Below the pieces are notes generated by a model. The model searched no databases. It was not told the origin of the DNA and worked only from the letters and a program-made list of their open reading frames with translations. Below are positions 29,717-39,002 of a DNA stretch of 64,000 bases, piece by piece. The stretch is taken from assembly GCF_029323795.1 (NCBI RefSeq), contig NZ_CP119758.1:4960001-5024000 (forward strand), read 5' to 3'. Source of the DNA: Zobellia alginiliquefaciens. GTDB lineage: Bacteria; Bacteroidota; Bacteroidia; Flavobacteriales; Flavobacteriaceae. The translations under genes and the position numbers were made by a program. The first letter of the stretch is position 1. Each line of letters begins with the position of its first letter.

Positions 29717-29746
29717 TTTGCCAGAAGTATCCTTTATCTATCTTTA
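29717..29746 (+). promoter_or_regulatory. Candidate sdaA promoter
   Basis: TTTG (29717-29720) and TATCTTTA (29739-29746) are 22 bp apart start to start and end 24 bp before the ATG at 29770. The -7 element differs from TAnnTTTG by its last base. The same pair and spacing occur before pheT. The position also argues against the longer in-frame start at 29683, which would lie upstream of the promoter. Confidence 0.5.
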
Positions 29747-29769
29747 TACCACAAATTGAGTATATACTT

Positions 29770-31200
29770 ATGATGGAGTCTATTAGTATTTTTGATATGC
29801 TTAAGATTGGCCTAGGCCCTTCTAGTTCTCATACCTTAGGACCATGGCGTGCTGCGGAACGATGGATTGCCGAGCTTAAGGGTTCCGGACTTTTTAATGA
29901 AGTAACCCGTATTAGGGTGCACATGTACGGCTCTTTATCATTGACAGGTAAAGGCCATGCTACGGATTATGCCTTTATGTTAGGGCTTTCCGGTACCGAC
30001 CCTGTTGAAATTCCTGTTGAGCACATACACTCTATTGTTGCGGATATTAAAGAAAACCATGTTTTGAACTTTGGAAATTCTTTATCCATTCCTTTTAACC
30101 CAGAGAATGATATTCTATTCCATAAGAAGTTTTTAGAGTTTCACGCCAACGGACTACAATTTGAAGCCATCTTAAAATCCGGAAAGACTAAAAAGAATAC
30201 CTACTACTCTATTGGTGGCGGTTTTGTTGTTGTTAAAGAACGAAAGAACGCCAAACGTAACATCGCTACTTTTGACAGTTTTCCCTATCCTATTCAAAAA
30301 GGAACGGAACTATTGGCCTATTGCAAAAGTGAAAACAAGTGTATTTCTGAGATAGTCCTTGAAAACGAACGTTCGTTACGCTCCGATTCCGAAATAGACC
30401 TGAAACTGCATCACATTTGGAACACTATGTTAGAATGTATGTACATTGGCTGTCATACAGAAGGTAAACTCCCTGGCGGATTGAATGTTACCCGTCGCGC
30501 CTTTGAACTCAACAAAAACCTTTTAGGTAATTCTACCAATTACGATTCTCCCGAAACTTGGTTGACCACCATACGGAATACCGAGGTAAAATTTCGCCAG
30601 ATTTTAAAATGGGTCAGTTGTTTTGCTCTTGCCGTTAACGAGGTGAACGCTTCTTTGGGCCGTGTGGTGACCGCTCCCACAAATGGTAGTGCCGGAGTTA
30701 TTCCTGCCGTGCTCATGTACTATTTAGTTATTGAAAACCACGAGGCCGATTTTGAGCACATTAAAAAATTCCTTTTCGTTGCCGGTGAAATCGGTAGCAT
30801 CTTTAAAAAGGGCGCAACTATCTCCGCAGCCATGGGTGGTTGCCAAGCAGAAATTGGTGTGTCTAGCGCTATGGCGGCCGGCGCTCTTACCGAGCTGCTG
30901 GGCGGTACACCTGAACAAGTACTGATGGCTGCAGAAATTGCGATGGAACATCACCTAGGACTCACGTGCGACCCAATTGGCGGACTTGTACAAATTCCCT
31001 GTATAGAACGCAATAGCATGGGTGCCATAAAGGCGATCAATGCGGCGGAACTAGCTTTAGGCTCAGACCCAAACGATGCCAAGGTGCCTTTGGACAAGGT
31101 TGTAGAAACCATGTGGAATACGGCTAAAGACATGAGCTCCAAGTATAAGGAAACTTCAGAAGGTGGACTAGCAATCGGTATTAATATGAGTGACTGTTAA
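29770..31200 (+). CDS. sdaA: L-serine ammonia-lyase, iron-sulfur type
   Basis: The protein is 476 residues from ATG 29770 (a second ATG follows at once). It is a single-chain L-serine dehydratase with the beta domain first ([23 protein letters not shown], a hallmark) and the alpha domain second ([47 protein letters not shown]). Cys residues in GGCQAE, TCDP and IPCIE are the likely [4Fe-4S] ligands. It deaminates L-serine to pyruvate and ammonia in the cytoplasm. It is divergent from dnaK and followed 78 bp later by the PLP decarboxylase on the same strand. Confidence 0.97.
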   Translation: MMESISIFDMLKIGLGPSSSHTLGPWRAAERWIAELKGSGLFNEVTRIRVHMYGSLSLTGKGHATDYAFMLGLSGTDPVEIPVEHIHSIVADIKENHVLNFGNSLSIPFNPENDILFHKKFLEFHANGLQFEAILKSGKTKKNTYYSIGGGFVVVKERKNAKRNIATFDSFPYPIQKGTELLAYCKSENKCISEIVLENERSLRSDSEIDLKLHHIWNTMLECMYIGCHTEGKLPGGLNVTRRAFELNKNLLGNSTNYDSPETWLTTIRNTEVKFRQILKWVSCFALAVNEVNASLGRVVTAPTNGSAGVIPAVLMYYLVIENHEADFEHIKKFLFVAGEIGSIFKKGATISAAMGGCQAEIGVSSAMAAGALTELLGGTPEQVLMAAEIAMEHHLGLTCDPIGGLVQIPCIERNSMGAIKAINAAELALGSDPNDAKVPLDKVVETMWNTAKDMSSKYKETSEGGLAIGINMSDC

Positions 31201-31278
31201 TGGGGCAGTATTTTCTTCCATTCCACATCTTTAAATAAATTAAGTCAGCGTACTTTTGATATATAATTACACCTTAAA

Positions 31279-32682
31279 ATGGAGCATTTTTTAAAAGAAG
31301 ACCTAATCAATTTTGAAACGTTACTTGAAAAGGCAAAACTTCAGGGTATTGAATATTTACAGTACTTAGATAAAAGAAAAACTTCTACAACTGTTCCACC
31401 CATTACTAATGAGAACCTTAATGAAGAAGGTATTGGTGGTCTGGAAACACTAGCACAATTCAAAGAAAAATGGGAAAGCCAAATTGTTGGAGCTTCCGGC
31501 CCAAGATACTTAGGGTATGTAGTGGGCGGTACTACACCAGCTTCCATCATGGGCGATTGGCTTGCCACAATTTATGATCAAAATCCTCAGACAGTAAATT
31601 CGCAAGGAGATGTTTCGGTACAAATTGAACATGCTGCCATACAATTAATGTTAGATTTATTTCAATTGCCCAATGATTTTTTAGGCGGATTTGTTTCTGG
31701 TGCTACAATGTCAAATTTTACCTGCTTAGGAGTAGCCCGGCAGTGGATAGGAAAAGAAATGGGCCAGGATTTTGCGAAGGACGGAATAAATGGGAAACTG
31801 AACATTCTATCGGCCACGCCACACTCTTCTGCTTTAAAATGCCTTTCCATGTTAGGGATTGGCAGCAAAAACTATACTTTAATAGAAACCATAAAAGGTA
31901 ATCGTGAAGCGATAGACATACAAGACCTTAAGAAAAATATTGAGGCCCTTAACGGAGATCCGTTTATTCTAATCTCTAGTGCCGGCACTGTAAACACAGC
32001 TGATTTTGACGATTTCAAAGCTATAGCCGAGCTCAAAGAACATTATAATTTTTGGTGGCATATTGATGGGGCTTTTGGCGGATTTGCCGCTTGTTCACCA
32101 AAGTACGACCATCTAACGGAAGGTTGGGACAAAGCAGATAGTATTACCGTAGACTGTCATAAATGGTTAAATGTTCCTTATGACAGTGCAGTTTTCTTCG
32201 TAAAGAAACAGCATAGCAAGTTACAAATGGAAACTTTTCAAAACTCCAATGCCCCGTACTTAGGTGACCCATCAGAAAATTTTAATTATCTCAATTTTTT
32301 ATCGGAAAATTCAAGGCGACTAAGAGCCCTACCTGCCTGGTTTTCTCTTACGGCATATGGTAAAAAAGGATATAGATATATTGTAGAAAATGCGGTTGAC
32401 ATGGCTCAACTTTTTAGCAATTTCATAGAAGAAAACAATTCCTTTGAACTTCTTGCGCCAACGCGGCTAAACAATGTCTGTTTCACTCTCAAATCAGATA
32501 CTAGCCAAGCTAGGGTTTACTCTTTTCTAGATACTTTAAATAAATCTGGATCAGTATATATGACTCCTACAAAATATAAAAATACCTTTGGCATAAGAGC
32601 CTCTTTTGTAAACTGGCGTACAAGCGCGTCGGATATTGATATTATAAAATCTGAAATGCTAAATGTAATTTCTCATATTTAA
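31279..32682 (+). CDS. PLP-dependent decarboxylase (group II family)
   Basis: This 467-residue fold-type I PLP enzyme has SGATMSNFTCLGVAR (phosphate-binding), HIDGAFGG (Asp263, pyridine nitrogen) and VDCHKWLNVPYDSA (Lys295, Schiff base). The pattern is that of the aromatic-amino-acid / glutamate / diaminobutyrate decarboxylase group. The C-terminal domain with RLNNVCF and TPTKYK...FGIRASFVNWRT is also typical. Substrate cannot be assigned from sequence alone. It follows sdaA by 78 bp and precedes an SMR exporter by 45 bp, so the three may be co-transcribed; a product-export role for the exporter is speculative. Confidence 0.9.
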   Translation: MEHFLKEDLINFETLLEKAKLQGIEYLQYLDKRKTSTTVPPITNENLNEEGIGGLETLAQFKEKWESQIVGASGPRYLGYVVGGTTPASIMGDWLATIYDQNPQTVNSQGDVSVQIEHAAIQLMLDLFQLPNDFLGGFVSGATMSNFTCLGVARQWIGKEMGQDFAKDGINGKLNILSATPHSSALKCLSMLGIGSKNYTLIETIKGNREAIDIQDLKKNIEALNGDPFILISSAGTVNTADFDDFKAIAELKEHYNFWWHIDGAFGGFAACSPKYDHLTEGWDKADSITVDCHKWLNVPYDSAVFFVKKQHSKLQMETFQNSNAPYLGDPSENFNYLNFLSENSRRLRALPAWFSLTAYGKKGYRYIVENAVDMAQLFSNFIEENNSFELLAPTRLNNVCFTLKSDTSQARVYSFLDTLNKSGSVYMTPTKYKNTFGIRASFVNWRTSASDIDIIKSEMLNVISHI

Positions 32683-32727
32683 AAAGAGAAATATTTAGAT
32701 ATTCTCCCTTGTAAAAACGAATAATTT

Positions 32728-33054
32728 ATGAATTGGATCATGCTTATCATTGCAGGGCTGTTTGAAGTAGCCTTTGCTTTCTGTCTGGCAAAAGCTAAAG
32801 AGACAACCGGAACGGACATGTACTTATGGTACGGTGGTTTTCTTATTTGCTCTACCATTAGCTTTCTTCTGTTAATAAAAGCAGTCCAAACACTACCTAT
32901 TGGCACGGCTTATGCAGTCTGGACGGGTATTGGAGCCGTTGGCACCGTATTATTGGGTATTTTGGTGTTTAAGGACCCCGCCAACTTTTGGAGGGTTTTC
33001 TTTATCATTACACTAATTGGTTCAATTGTCGGTCTCAAATATGTTGCGCATTAG
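32728..33054 (+). CDS. sugE: SMR family exporter, Gdx/SugE type
   Basis: This 108-residue protein has four transmembrane helices and the essential membrane Glu in helix 1 (AGLFEVAFAF, Glu13). Helix 3 carries LPIGTAYAVWTGIGAVG, the pattern of the guanidinium-exporting (Gdx/SugE) branch of small multidrug resistance proteins rather than EmrE. It should work as an antiparallel dimer driven by protons. Only 45 bp separate it from the preceding decarboxylase, too short for a guanidine riboswitch, and none is seen. The partner subunit gene often found for paired SMRs is absent. Confidence 0.92.
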   Translation: MNWIMLIIAGLFEVAFAFCLAKAKETTGTDMYLWYGGFLICSTISFLLLIKAVQTLPIGTAYAVWTGIGAVGTVLLGILVFKDPANFWRVFFIITLIGSIVGLKYVAH

Positions 33055-33164
33055 ATAACGTCAATATTTTAATTAATATAATACAACAATTATTGTAGTT
33101 AAATACTTCAAAATATTATATTGCAATCAACTGAAACAAAATTGTTCCCCAAAAACAGAAATAA

Positions 33165-33953
33165 ATGAAAAGGATAGAACAGGTCGAAAATGAAATACAA
33201 GGTTTAAGAGATCAACTTCAAAACCACCCACTATATAAAAATCTTAACAGCATAGATGACATAAGGGTTTTCACGGAAAATCATGCCTTTGCGGTTTGGG
33301 ATTTCATGTCACTTTTAAAGTCGCTACAAATTTCCTTAACAAATGTTAGCATCCCTTGGATTCCTAGTAAAAATCCAATTCTTGCTCGTTTCATCAATGA
33401 AATTGTGCACGGTGAAGAAAGTGATATTAACGAATTAAACGAGCCTAAAAGTCATTTTGAAATGTACTTGGAGGCCATGCATCAATTAGGTGCAAATACC
33501 TCCAAAATTGACAAGTTTATTAATCTTTTGATTGAAGGTAAAACAGTTGATTCTGCTTTAACAGCAACTGACATTTCTAAAAAAGTGGCGGACTTTGTTC
33601 GCTTTTCTTTTGAAATTATTGTCACCCAAAAACCACATCTAGTAGCTTCTGCATTTACTTTTGGACGTGAAGATGTTATACCTGATATGTTTATGGAAGT
33701 GCTCAAAAGTGCCGATGGAGAGCAACAACAATACAATAAATTTGTCTATTACCTAGAAAGGCATATTGAATTGGATGGTGACGAACATGGTCCACTTTCA
33801 CTTCAAATGGTATCCGAACTTTGCGGCAACGACGATGTTAAATGGCAAGAGACCTTAACCGTCGCCAAAGAAGCATTGACCAAAAGAATTGAACTTTGGG
33901 ATGCGATTTCGGAAGAAATAAACATCAATAACGCAAAACTCAAAAATGCGTAA
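33165..33953 (+). CDS. DUF3050 family protein (heme-oxygenase-like fold)
   Basis: This 262-residue protein matches DUF3050: [42 protein letters not shown], a central [12 protein letters not shown], and [17 protein letters not shown]. The family is all-helical and is placed in the heme-oxygenase/TENA-like superfamily. Conserved His residues ([24 protein letters not shown]) would suit a di-metal or cofactor site. No signal peptide. Function is not known. It has its own 110-bp upstream gap and is followed by the nuclease gene. Confidence 0.88.
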   Translation: MKRIEQVENEIQGLRDQLQNHPLYKNLNSIDDIRVFTENHAFAVWDFMSLLKSLQISLTNVSIPWIPSKNPILARFINEIVHGEESDINELNEPKSHFEMYLEAMHQLGANTSKIDKFINLLIEGKTVDSALTATDISKKVADFVRFSFEIIVTQKPHLVASAFTFGREDVIPDMFMEVLKSADGEQQQYNKFVYYLERHIELDGDEHGPLSLQMVSELCGNDDVKWQETLTVAKEALTKRIELWDAISEEININNAKLKNA

Positions 33954-34075
33954 CCAACATTTCAAAGTATAATTCAAACCTAAAAAATAATCTTAATTTA
34001 AAATAGCTAACAGCAACCGTATTGCTATGTTTCGCATTTTTGACATGCTAACATTAACAATACAAAAACCCTCCC

Positions 34076-34873
34076 ATGGCATTTGATACTGAATTTTTAA
34101 GCACTAACATACAGGTTCCCACTTTAAATAATTTAGAAGATGCTTTTCTGTTAGAGGGCTCGGAAGTTATAGATTACACCCATTTTTCAGTTGCACTTAG
34201 CAGTAAGACCAAATTTGCAATTTGGGTAGCATGGAATATAGATGGTCGCAACCTTAAACGCATTCCCAGAAAGGGTGTCGGCTTTTTTGAGGACACTAGA
34301 ATACCATCCGAAAGTCAGGCTGGGAATCAATTGTATAAAAGCAATCCGTTAGACCGTGGTCACCTAGCCAGACGTGTAGATTTGAATTGGGGCGATTATG
34401 ACGAAGCAAAAAAAGCAAATTCAGATTCTTTTGTTTTCACTAACATTGCTCCACAAATGGATAGTTTCAACCAAAGTGGAAAAGGTGGTGTTTGGGGAAA
34501 ATTAGAAAACTCGCTTTACGACCAAATAGACATGGACCGGTCTCGTGTCAGTATTATTGGCGGATGTATCTTTCATGAAGACGATCGCCTATATAGAGGT
34601 TATAAGATTCCAACAGAATTTTACAAAACTGTCCTCTACGAAGAAAACGGTGCGCTCAAAACAAAATCTTTTATCCTTACCCAGGATTTAACCCGGTTAT
34701 CTTTTCTAGATTTAGAGGCTTTTAAAACATATGAAGTAGCACCTGCCGAGATAGAAACCAAATGCAACTTTACTTTTGATGAGGCCATTCACCAAGTCAA
34801 TGAGTTTGATTTAAATTCAATTATTCCAACAGAACGAAAACCTCTAATTCATACTGAGGATATAAAATGGTAA
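34076..34873 (+). CDS. DNA/RNA non-specific endonuclease (NUC1 type), no signal peptide
   Basis: This 265-residue protein has the beta-beta-alpha-metal motif DRGHLARRVDLNWG with catalytic His96. Metal and active-site partners follow (FTNIAPQMDSFNQ, VWGKLE), and the C-terminus has IPTEFYKTVL. Members degrade DNA and RNA with Mg2+. Most are secreted; here residues 1-20 (MAFDTEFLSTNIQVPTLNN) show no signal or membrane segment, and no in-frame upstream ATG with a signal was noticed. It lies 122 bp after DUF3050 and ends at a bidirectional terminator. Confidence 0.9.
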   Translation: MAFDTEFLSTNIQVPTLNNLEDAFLLEGSEVIDYTHFSVALSSKTKFAIWVAWNIDGRNLKRIPRKGVGFFEDTRIPSESQAGNQLYKSNPLDRGHLARRVDLNWGDYDEAKKANSDSFVFTNIAPQMDSFNQSGKGGVWGKLENSLYDQIDMDRSRVSIIGGCIFHEDDRLYRGYKIPTEFYKTVLYEENGALKTKSFILTQDLTRLSFLDLEAFKTYEVAPAEIETKCNFTFDEAIHQVNEFDLNSIIPTERKPLIHTEDIKW

Positions 34874-34880
34874 TAAACAA

Positions 34881-34917
34881 AAAACGCTCACTGTTCCACA
34901 AACAGTGAGCGTTTTTT
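34881..34917. terminator. Bidirectional terminator
   Basis: AACGCTCACTGTT (34883-34895) and AACAGTGAGCGTT (34901-34913) form a perfect 13-bp stem around CCACA. It is flanked by A-run on the left and T-run on the right, so it serves both the nuclease gene (plus) and the DUF1080 gene (minus), which converge here. Confidence 0.92.
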
Positions 34918-34936
34918 AAATAGTATCAATCCACCT

Positions 34937-35890
34937 CTACTCTACTCTTGGCGTCACTTCAAATTTCCTAAACTTAATAGGACCGTGATCACCTTGAATC
35001 AAAAACGGACCCGGCTCTCCTTCGTTACTATCTAATGCACCTCCAGTAATTCCCGGTATGTTTTGGTCATTGATAATTGTTTTTCCATTAGCAACAATAG
35101 TAACACGACGGCCAATTAACGTAATATCATATTCCTGCCATTCACTAGCATCGTTAGCCGCCATTTCATTTGGCGTTAAAAATCCGTAGATACCCCCAAA
35201 CAAAACACTAGATGGGTCAGAACCTTTATCATCTGTAATCTGCACCTCATAGCGACCTCTTAGATAAACTCCACTGTTACTCCCTGGTGGCACTTTAAAC
35301 TCTACATGTAACTTAAAGTCTTTAAACTTCTCTTCCGAAACTAAATTAGCTCCAGACTTTGGACTAGAAAGAACACCATCTTCAATCACCCATTGGTTTT
35401 CACCCATGGCTTTCCATCCATTTAAATCCTTCCCGTTAAAAAGGTCCTTAGTTTTACCCCATTTTGCTTTTTCAACATATTTTAATTTAGGTGCTCTCAC
35501 CGCCGTCCAACTATACGGTTTACCATCTGTGTAAATCATGGTTCCTTTCAGTTCCTCGCCATCTAAAGAACCGGTAAAGGTCATATCAGTTCCATCCGGC
35601 TCCCATTGTTTGGGTATACTAAAAGTAAAAATATCGTTTTTTACTTCTATTTCAGCAATAGGCCTGGCACTACCAAAGGCATAAACAAACTGACCTACCA
35701 AAGTATTGGTACCGGAATGTTTAACTTCTAACCAAGACGGTAATTCTTCTCCGTCTTTTTGAATGACCAAATCCCACTTTCCTTCTAAAGATTTTACCCC
35801 CTGTGCATTTAAACCCATTGCCATAAGCATAACACCTGCCATGGCCGAAAACAATTTCAATCCCATATTCTTATTCTTAAATTTTTCCAA
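34937..35890 (-). CDS. DUF1080 (3-keto-disaccharide hydrolase domain) exported protein
   Basis: This 317-residue protein has a signal peptide (SAMAGVMLMAMGLNAQG); an internal ATG at 35866 (MGLKLFS) is an alternative start. Residues about 25-130 form a small beta domain (LEGKWDLVIQKDGEELPSW). Residues about 145-315 are the DUF1080 jelly-roll (KDLFNGKDLNGWKAMGENQW, LHVEFKVPPGSNSGVYLRGR, FLIQGDHGPIKFRKFEV). DUF1080 proteins act on 3-keto-glycosides after oxidation by a Gfo/Idh dehydrogenase. The divergent neighbour at 36040 is just such an exported Gfo/Idh protein, which supports that role. Substrate unknown. Confidence 0.9.
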   Translation of the reverse strand: MEKFKNKNMGLKLFSAMAGVMLMAMGLNAQGVKSLEGKWDLVIQKDGEELPSWLEVKHSGTNTLVGQFVYAFGSARPIAEIEVKNDIFTFSIPKQWEPDGTDMTFTGSLDGEELKGTMIYTDGKPYSWTAVRAPKLKYVEKAKWGKTKDLFNGKDLNGWKAMGENQWVIEDGVLSSPKSGANLVSEEKFKDFKLHVEFKVPPGSNSGVYLRGRYEVQITDDKGSDPSSVLFGGIYGFLTPNEMAANDASEWQEYDITLIGRRVTIVANGKTIINDQNIPGITGGALDSNEGEPGPFLIQGDHGPIKFRKFEVTPRVE

Positions 35891-36039
35891 TTGATAAATA
35901 TAGGGAATACATAACGTTTACACATGAATTTCTTTAAGCAATCACAACACTGCAAACAGAGTTTAACTTTTATTTTATGTCTTTAATTTTTAAGTAACTT
36001 TAAACACCATTCACAACATAAAACCAAAGGAACAATCTA

Positions 36040-37503
36040 ATGAAAGAGAAAAAAAACTCCTCAACAACATCAAGACGATCATTCATTAAAAAAGGAGCTA
36101 TTGCTTCCTCAATTTTTATCGTCCCCAGACATGTATTAGGTGGCGCTGGCTATTTAGCCCCTAGCGACCGTTTAAATCTAGCTGCTATTGGTGCCGGTGG
36201 CAAAGGAAGCAGTGACATTTTTAATGCTTCTGTAAACGGACGCGAAAAAGTAGCAGCACTTTGTGATGTTGACTTTGCCGGTTCTGCAAAAAAATCAATC
36301 GAGAATTTTCCAAAAGCTAAATTGTATGCCGATTATAGGGAAATGCTGGATAAGGAAAAAGGTATTGACGCGGTAACCATTTCAACTCCTGACCACATAC
36401 ACGGCCCAGCCGCAAAATATGCTATGGAGAGAGGTATTCATGTATATGTACAGAAACCCATGACCCACAACATTCGTGAAGCTCGAATTCTTACCCAAAT
36501 GGCCCGAGACAATAAAATTGTAAGTCAAATGGGAAATCAAGGAGGCTCAAATCCCCTTCTGGGCATGGTCCAAAAATGGATTGACGATGGTGCTATTGGT
36601 GCCGTCTCTAAAGTTCAAGTATGGACCAATCGTCCTGTATGGCCACAAGGTGGTGCTATGCAAGCAGCTGACCCCAGTTTGAAACCGGAGAGCCTAGATT
36701 GGAATCTTTGGTTAGGGCCTGCACCCGACAAACCGTACACACCAAACCTACACCCTTTTAGCTGGAGAGGCTGGTGGGATTATGGAACTGGAGCATTAGG
36801 AGATGTTGGTTGTCATTTGATAGATATTCCATTCCGTACGTTGGGATTAAAATATCCTACCGATGCTGAAGCTAGCGTAAGCTCCGTCTATTCCCAAATG
36901 TGGAATGCCGACTATCATCCGGAAGGTTGCCCAGCTTCCTCGTTCATTACGCTTCATTTTGATGCGACGGAAAAAACTAAAACTCCAATAGAAATGACCT
37001 GGAACGATGGAGGCATTAGACCTTCGCATCCAGATATTATCCCTGCGAACAATGATATCGGTGGTCCGGGAAGTTACAATGGTGTCCTGATCATTGGTGA
37101 AAAAGGAATTATCTCCACCAATATTAATGATAGTAGTCCGCTGACCCCCAAATTATATCTCAACGATGGCACAACCGATTTTGGTCCGGAAACGGAACCT
37201 AACGATGAGCCGGAATACGGCCACCAACGTAAATGGGTAGATGCTTGCAAAGCCGGTTTTGGTAGTGAAGAACATAAAGGTTTAACTTCCTCTTTCGATT
37301 ATGCCGGCCCAATGACAGAAACGGTACTGATGGGTAACTTGGCCATTAGAAGTTACTTATTACGAAAAGAAGACAGCAACGGAAAAATGGATTTCTACGC
37401 CCGCAAGAAATTATTGTGGGATGGCGAAAACATGCGCATCACCAATTTAGAGGAGGCCAACCAATTTGTTGGCAGAACCTATCGTGATGGTTTTAAGGTG
37501 TAG
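36040..37503 (+). CDS. Gfo/Idh/MocA family oxidoreductase, Tat-exported
   Basis: This 487-residue protein has a twin-arginine signal (TSRRSFIKK, Arg12-Arg13) and a Rossmann domain (NLAAIGAGGKG). The EKP motif reads QKP at 138-140 (YVQKPMTH), a substitution typical of one exported subfamily. The long C-terminal domain has WWDYGTGALGDVGCHLID and MTWNDGG. It should oxidise or reduce a sugar in the periplasm with bound NAD(P). It is divergent from DUF1080 (149-bp gap), together resembling the two-step 3-keto-glycoside cleavage system. It differs from the shorter EKP-type paralogue at 2820-4142. A TAACTTTA -7-like element lies in the gap. Confidence 0.9.
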   Translation: MKEKKNSSTTSRRSFIKKGAIASSIFIVPRHVLGGAGYLAPSDRLNLAAIGAGGKGSSDIFNASVNGREKVAALCDVDFAGSAKKSIENFPKAKLYADYREMLDKEKGIDAVTISTPDHIHGPAAKYAMERGIHVYVQKPMTHNIREARILTQMARDNKIVSQMGNQGGSNPLLGMVQKWIDDGAIGAVSKVQVWTNRPVWPQGGAMQAADPSLKPESLDWNLWLGPAPDKPYTPNLHPFSWRGWWDYGTGALGDVGCHLIDIPFRTLGLKYPTDAEASVSSVYSQMWNADYHPEGCPASSFITLHFDATEKTKTPIEMTWNDGGIRPSHPDIIPANNDIGGPGSYNGVLIIGEKGIISTNINDSSPLTPKLYLNDGTTDFGPETEPNDEPEYGHQRKWVDACKAGFGSEEHKGLTSSFDYAGPMTETVLMGNLAIRSYLLRKEDSNGKMDFYARKKLLWDGENMRITNLEEANQFVGRTYRDGFKV

Positions 37504-37518
37504 AGAAATTTTAATTTA

Positions 37519-37547
37519 AAAGGCGGGTTTTACAATCCGTCTTTTTA
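37519..37547 (+). terminator. Terminator after the Gfo/Idh gene
   Basis: AAAAGGCGGGT pairs with ATCCGTCTTTTT (two G-U pairs) around a 6-nt loop, with the T-run on the plus side. The T-run touches the stop codon of the convergent NTF2-like gene at 37545. Confidence 0.7.
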
Positions 37548-38012
37548 TTTTGCCTCATCACAACCTTCTGTTCTTCTTGTATCGATAAGGTAGACAATTT
37601 GCCATTTTTTCTGGGCATCTTTGACCAATTGAAACGAATTCACCCCACAGTGGTGAAAAGTATCATTTATTTTAAAGGTATAAGGCGTCCAAGCATGAGC
37701 CATGGGGCCGTCTATTTGAACGGTAAAACTATTTAGTATTTCTTCAAACTTTGTGGTTTCTGGTATACCAACAATAGATTTAAGAAAGCCTGAGAATTCT
37801 TCCGTCTTCACTAACGGATTTCCAGCTTCGTCCTGAGCAATGGTTTGCATGACAACATCTTTGGACACCGTCTCTTTTATGAGAAGGGAATCTTGTTGAT
37901 GAAACCCATTAAAAAAGGCTTCAATGGTTTTCTGAACGGCCAATTCTTCCGTATTCTGAGCAGAAATCCCAATGGTAAGAAAGCCGAATAGTAAGGTGAA
38001 TAAGCATTTCAT
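37545..38012 (-). CDS. Secreted NTF2-like (SnoaL/DUF4440) protein
   Basis: This 155-residue protein has a signal peptide (MKCLFTLLFGFLTIGISAQ). The mature part shows the NTF2 fold pattern: VQKTIEAFFNGFHQQDSLLIKETV at the start, then AHAWTPYTFKINDTFHHCGVN and a final strand WQIVYLIDTRRTEGC. Such small cone-shaped proteins may be enzymes or ligand binders; no catalytic set is recognisable. It is convergent with the Gfo/Idh gene and divergent from panB, from which 148 bp separate it. Confidence 0.8.
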   Translation of the reverse strand: MKCLFTLLFGFLTIGISAQNTEELAVQKTIEAFFNGFHQQDSLLIKETVSKDVVMQTIAQDEAGNPLVKTEEFSGFLKSIVGIPETTKFEEILNSFTVQIDGPMAHAWTPYTFKINDTFHHCGVNSFQLVKDAQKKWQIVYLIDTRRTEGCDEAK

Positions 38013-38160
38013 AGTATTCGATTTTTATCAAACTTAGTGAATATTCGGCTTAAAACGAGTACTTTAAAATTTATGGGACCGTCATAACTTAGAAGCATTG
38101 TCCATATAGCCCGTAAACCCAACATTTTCCTTACATTTATCCCTCCAAAACAAAACTATT

Positions 38161-38979
38161 ATGTCAACGGCAAAGAAAGAATACAAAAGAGTAACGGTCA
38201 AGTCTCTAGTGGACATGAAAAAACACGGCGAAAAGATATCTATGCTCACCGCCTATGATTATTCTATGGCCAAAATTGTTGATTCCGCCAATGTTGACGT
38301 AATTCTTGTAGGAGACTCTGCCAGTAACGTTATGGCCGGGCATGAAACTACCTTGCCCATTACACTGGACCAGATGATTTACCATGCCACTTCCGTTATC
38401 CGCGCAGTAGAAAGAGCTTTGGTGGTGGTAGATATCCCTTTCGGGAGCTACCAGAGCGACCCTAAAGAAGCACTCCGCTCCGCTATTAGAATCATGAAAG
38501 AAAGCGGTGCGCATGCCGTAAAATTGGAAGGCGGAGTGGAAATTAAAGAATCCGTTAAAAGAATATTGAATGCCGGTATCCCGGTTATGGGGCATTTGGG
38601 ACTTACGCCACAATCCATTTACAAATTTGGCACCTATACAGTTCGCGCCAAAGAAGAAGAGGAGGCAAAAAAATTGATAGAAGATGCCAAACTCCTTGAG
38701 AAACTAGGTTGTTTTGCCATTGTATTGGAAAAAATTCCCGCTGCATTGACGAAAAAAGTTTCCGAAAGTATTTCCATTCCTACCATAGGTATTGGCGGTG
38801 GAAAGCATGCAGACGGTCAAGTGCTGGTAATTCATGATCTACTGGGGATGACACATGAGTTCAACCCCAGATTTTTACGTCGTTATATGAACCTTTATGA
38901 AGAAATGGGTTCTGCTATTTCGCAGTATGTTACGGATGTAAAAAGCCAAGATTTTCCGAACGACGACGAGCAGTATTAA
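38161..38979 (+). CDS. panB: 3-methyl-2-oxobutanoate hydroxymethyltransferase
   Basis: This 272-residue protein is Pan[39 protein letters not shown] (metal-binding Asp), [30 protein letters not shown], and the closing [21 protein letters not shown]. It transfers a hydroxymethyl group from methylene-THF to 2-oxoisovalerate, making ketopantoate for CoA. The other pan genes are not in the window. It is followed 23 bp later by a pseudouridine synthase on the same strand, probably in one transcript. The upstream TACATTTA at 38132-38139 may be its -7 element. Confidence 0.98.
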   Translation: MSTAKKEYKRVTVKSLVDMKKHGEKISMLTAYDYSMAKIVDSANVDVILVGDSASNVMAGHETTLPITLDQMIYHATSVIRAVERALVVVDIPFGSYQSDPKEALRSAIRIMKESGAHAVKLEGGVEIKESVKRILNAGIPVMGHLGLTPQSIYKFGTYTVRAKEEEEAKKLIEDAKLLEKLGCFAIVLEKIPAALTKKVSESISIPTIGIGGGKHADGQVLVIHDLLGMTHEFNPRFLRRYMNLYEEMGSAISQYVTDVKSQDFPNDDEQY

Positions 38980-39002
38980 TTTCATCTTAAAACTTTGCTC
39001 TA

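Noticed and set aside
29683-29769. Longer N-terminus for sdaA
   Set aside because: It lies upstream of the candidate promoter, and the family N-terminus begins at the ATG pair at 29770.
32683-32727. Guanidine riboswitch before the SMR gene
   Set aside because: The gap is only 45 bp and shows no conserved riboswitch core.
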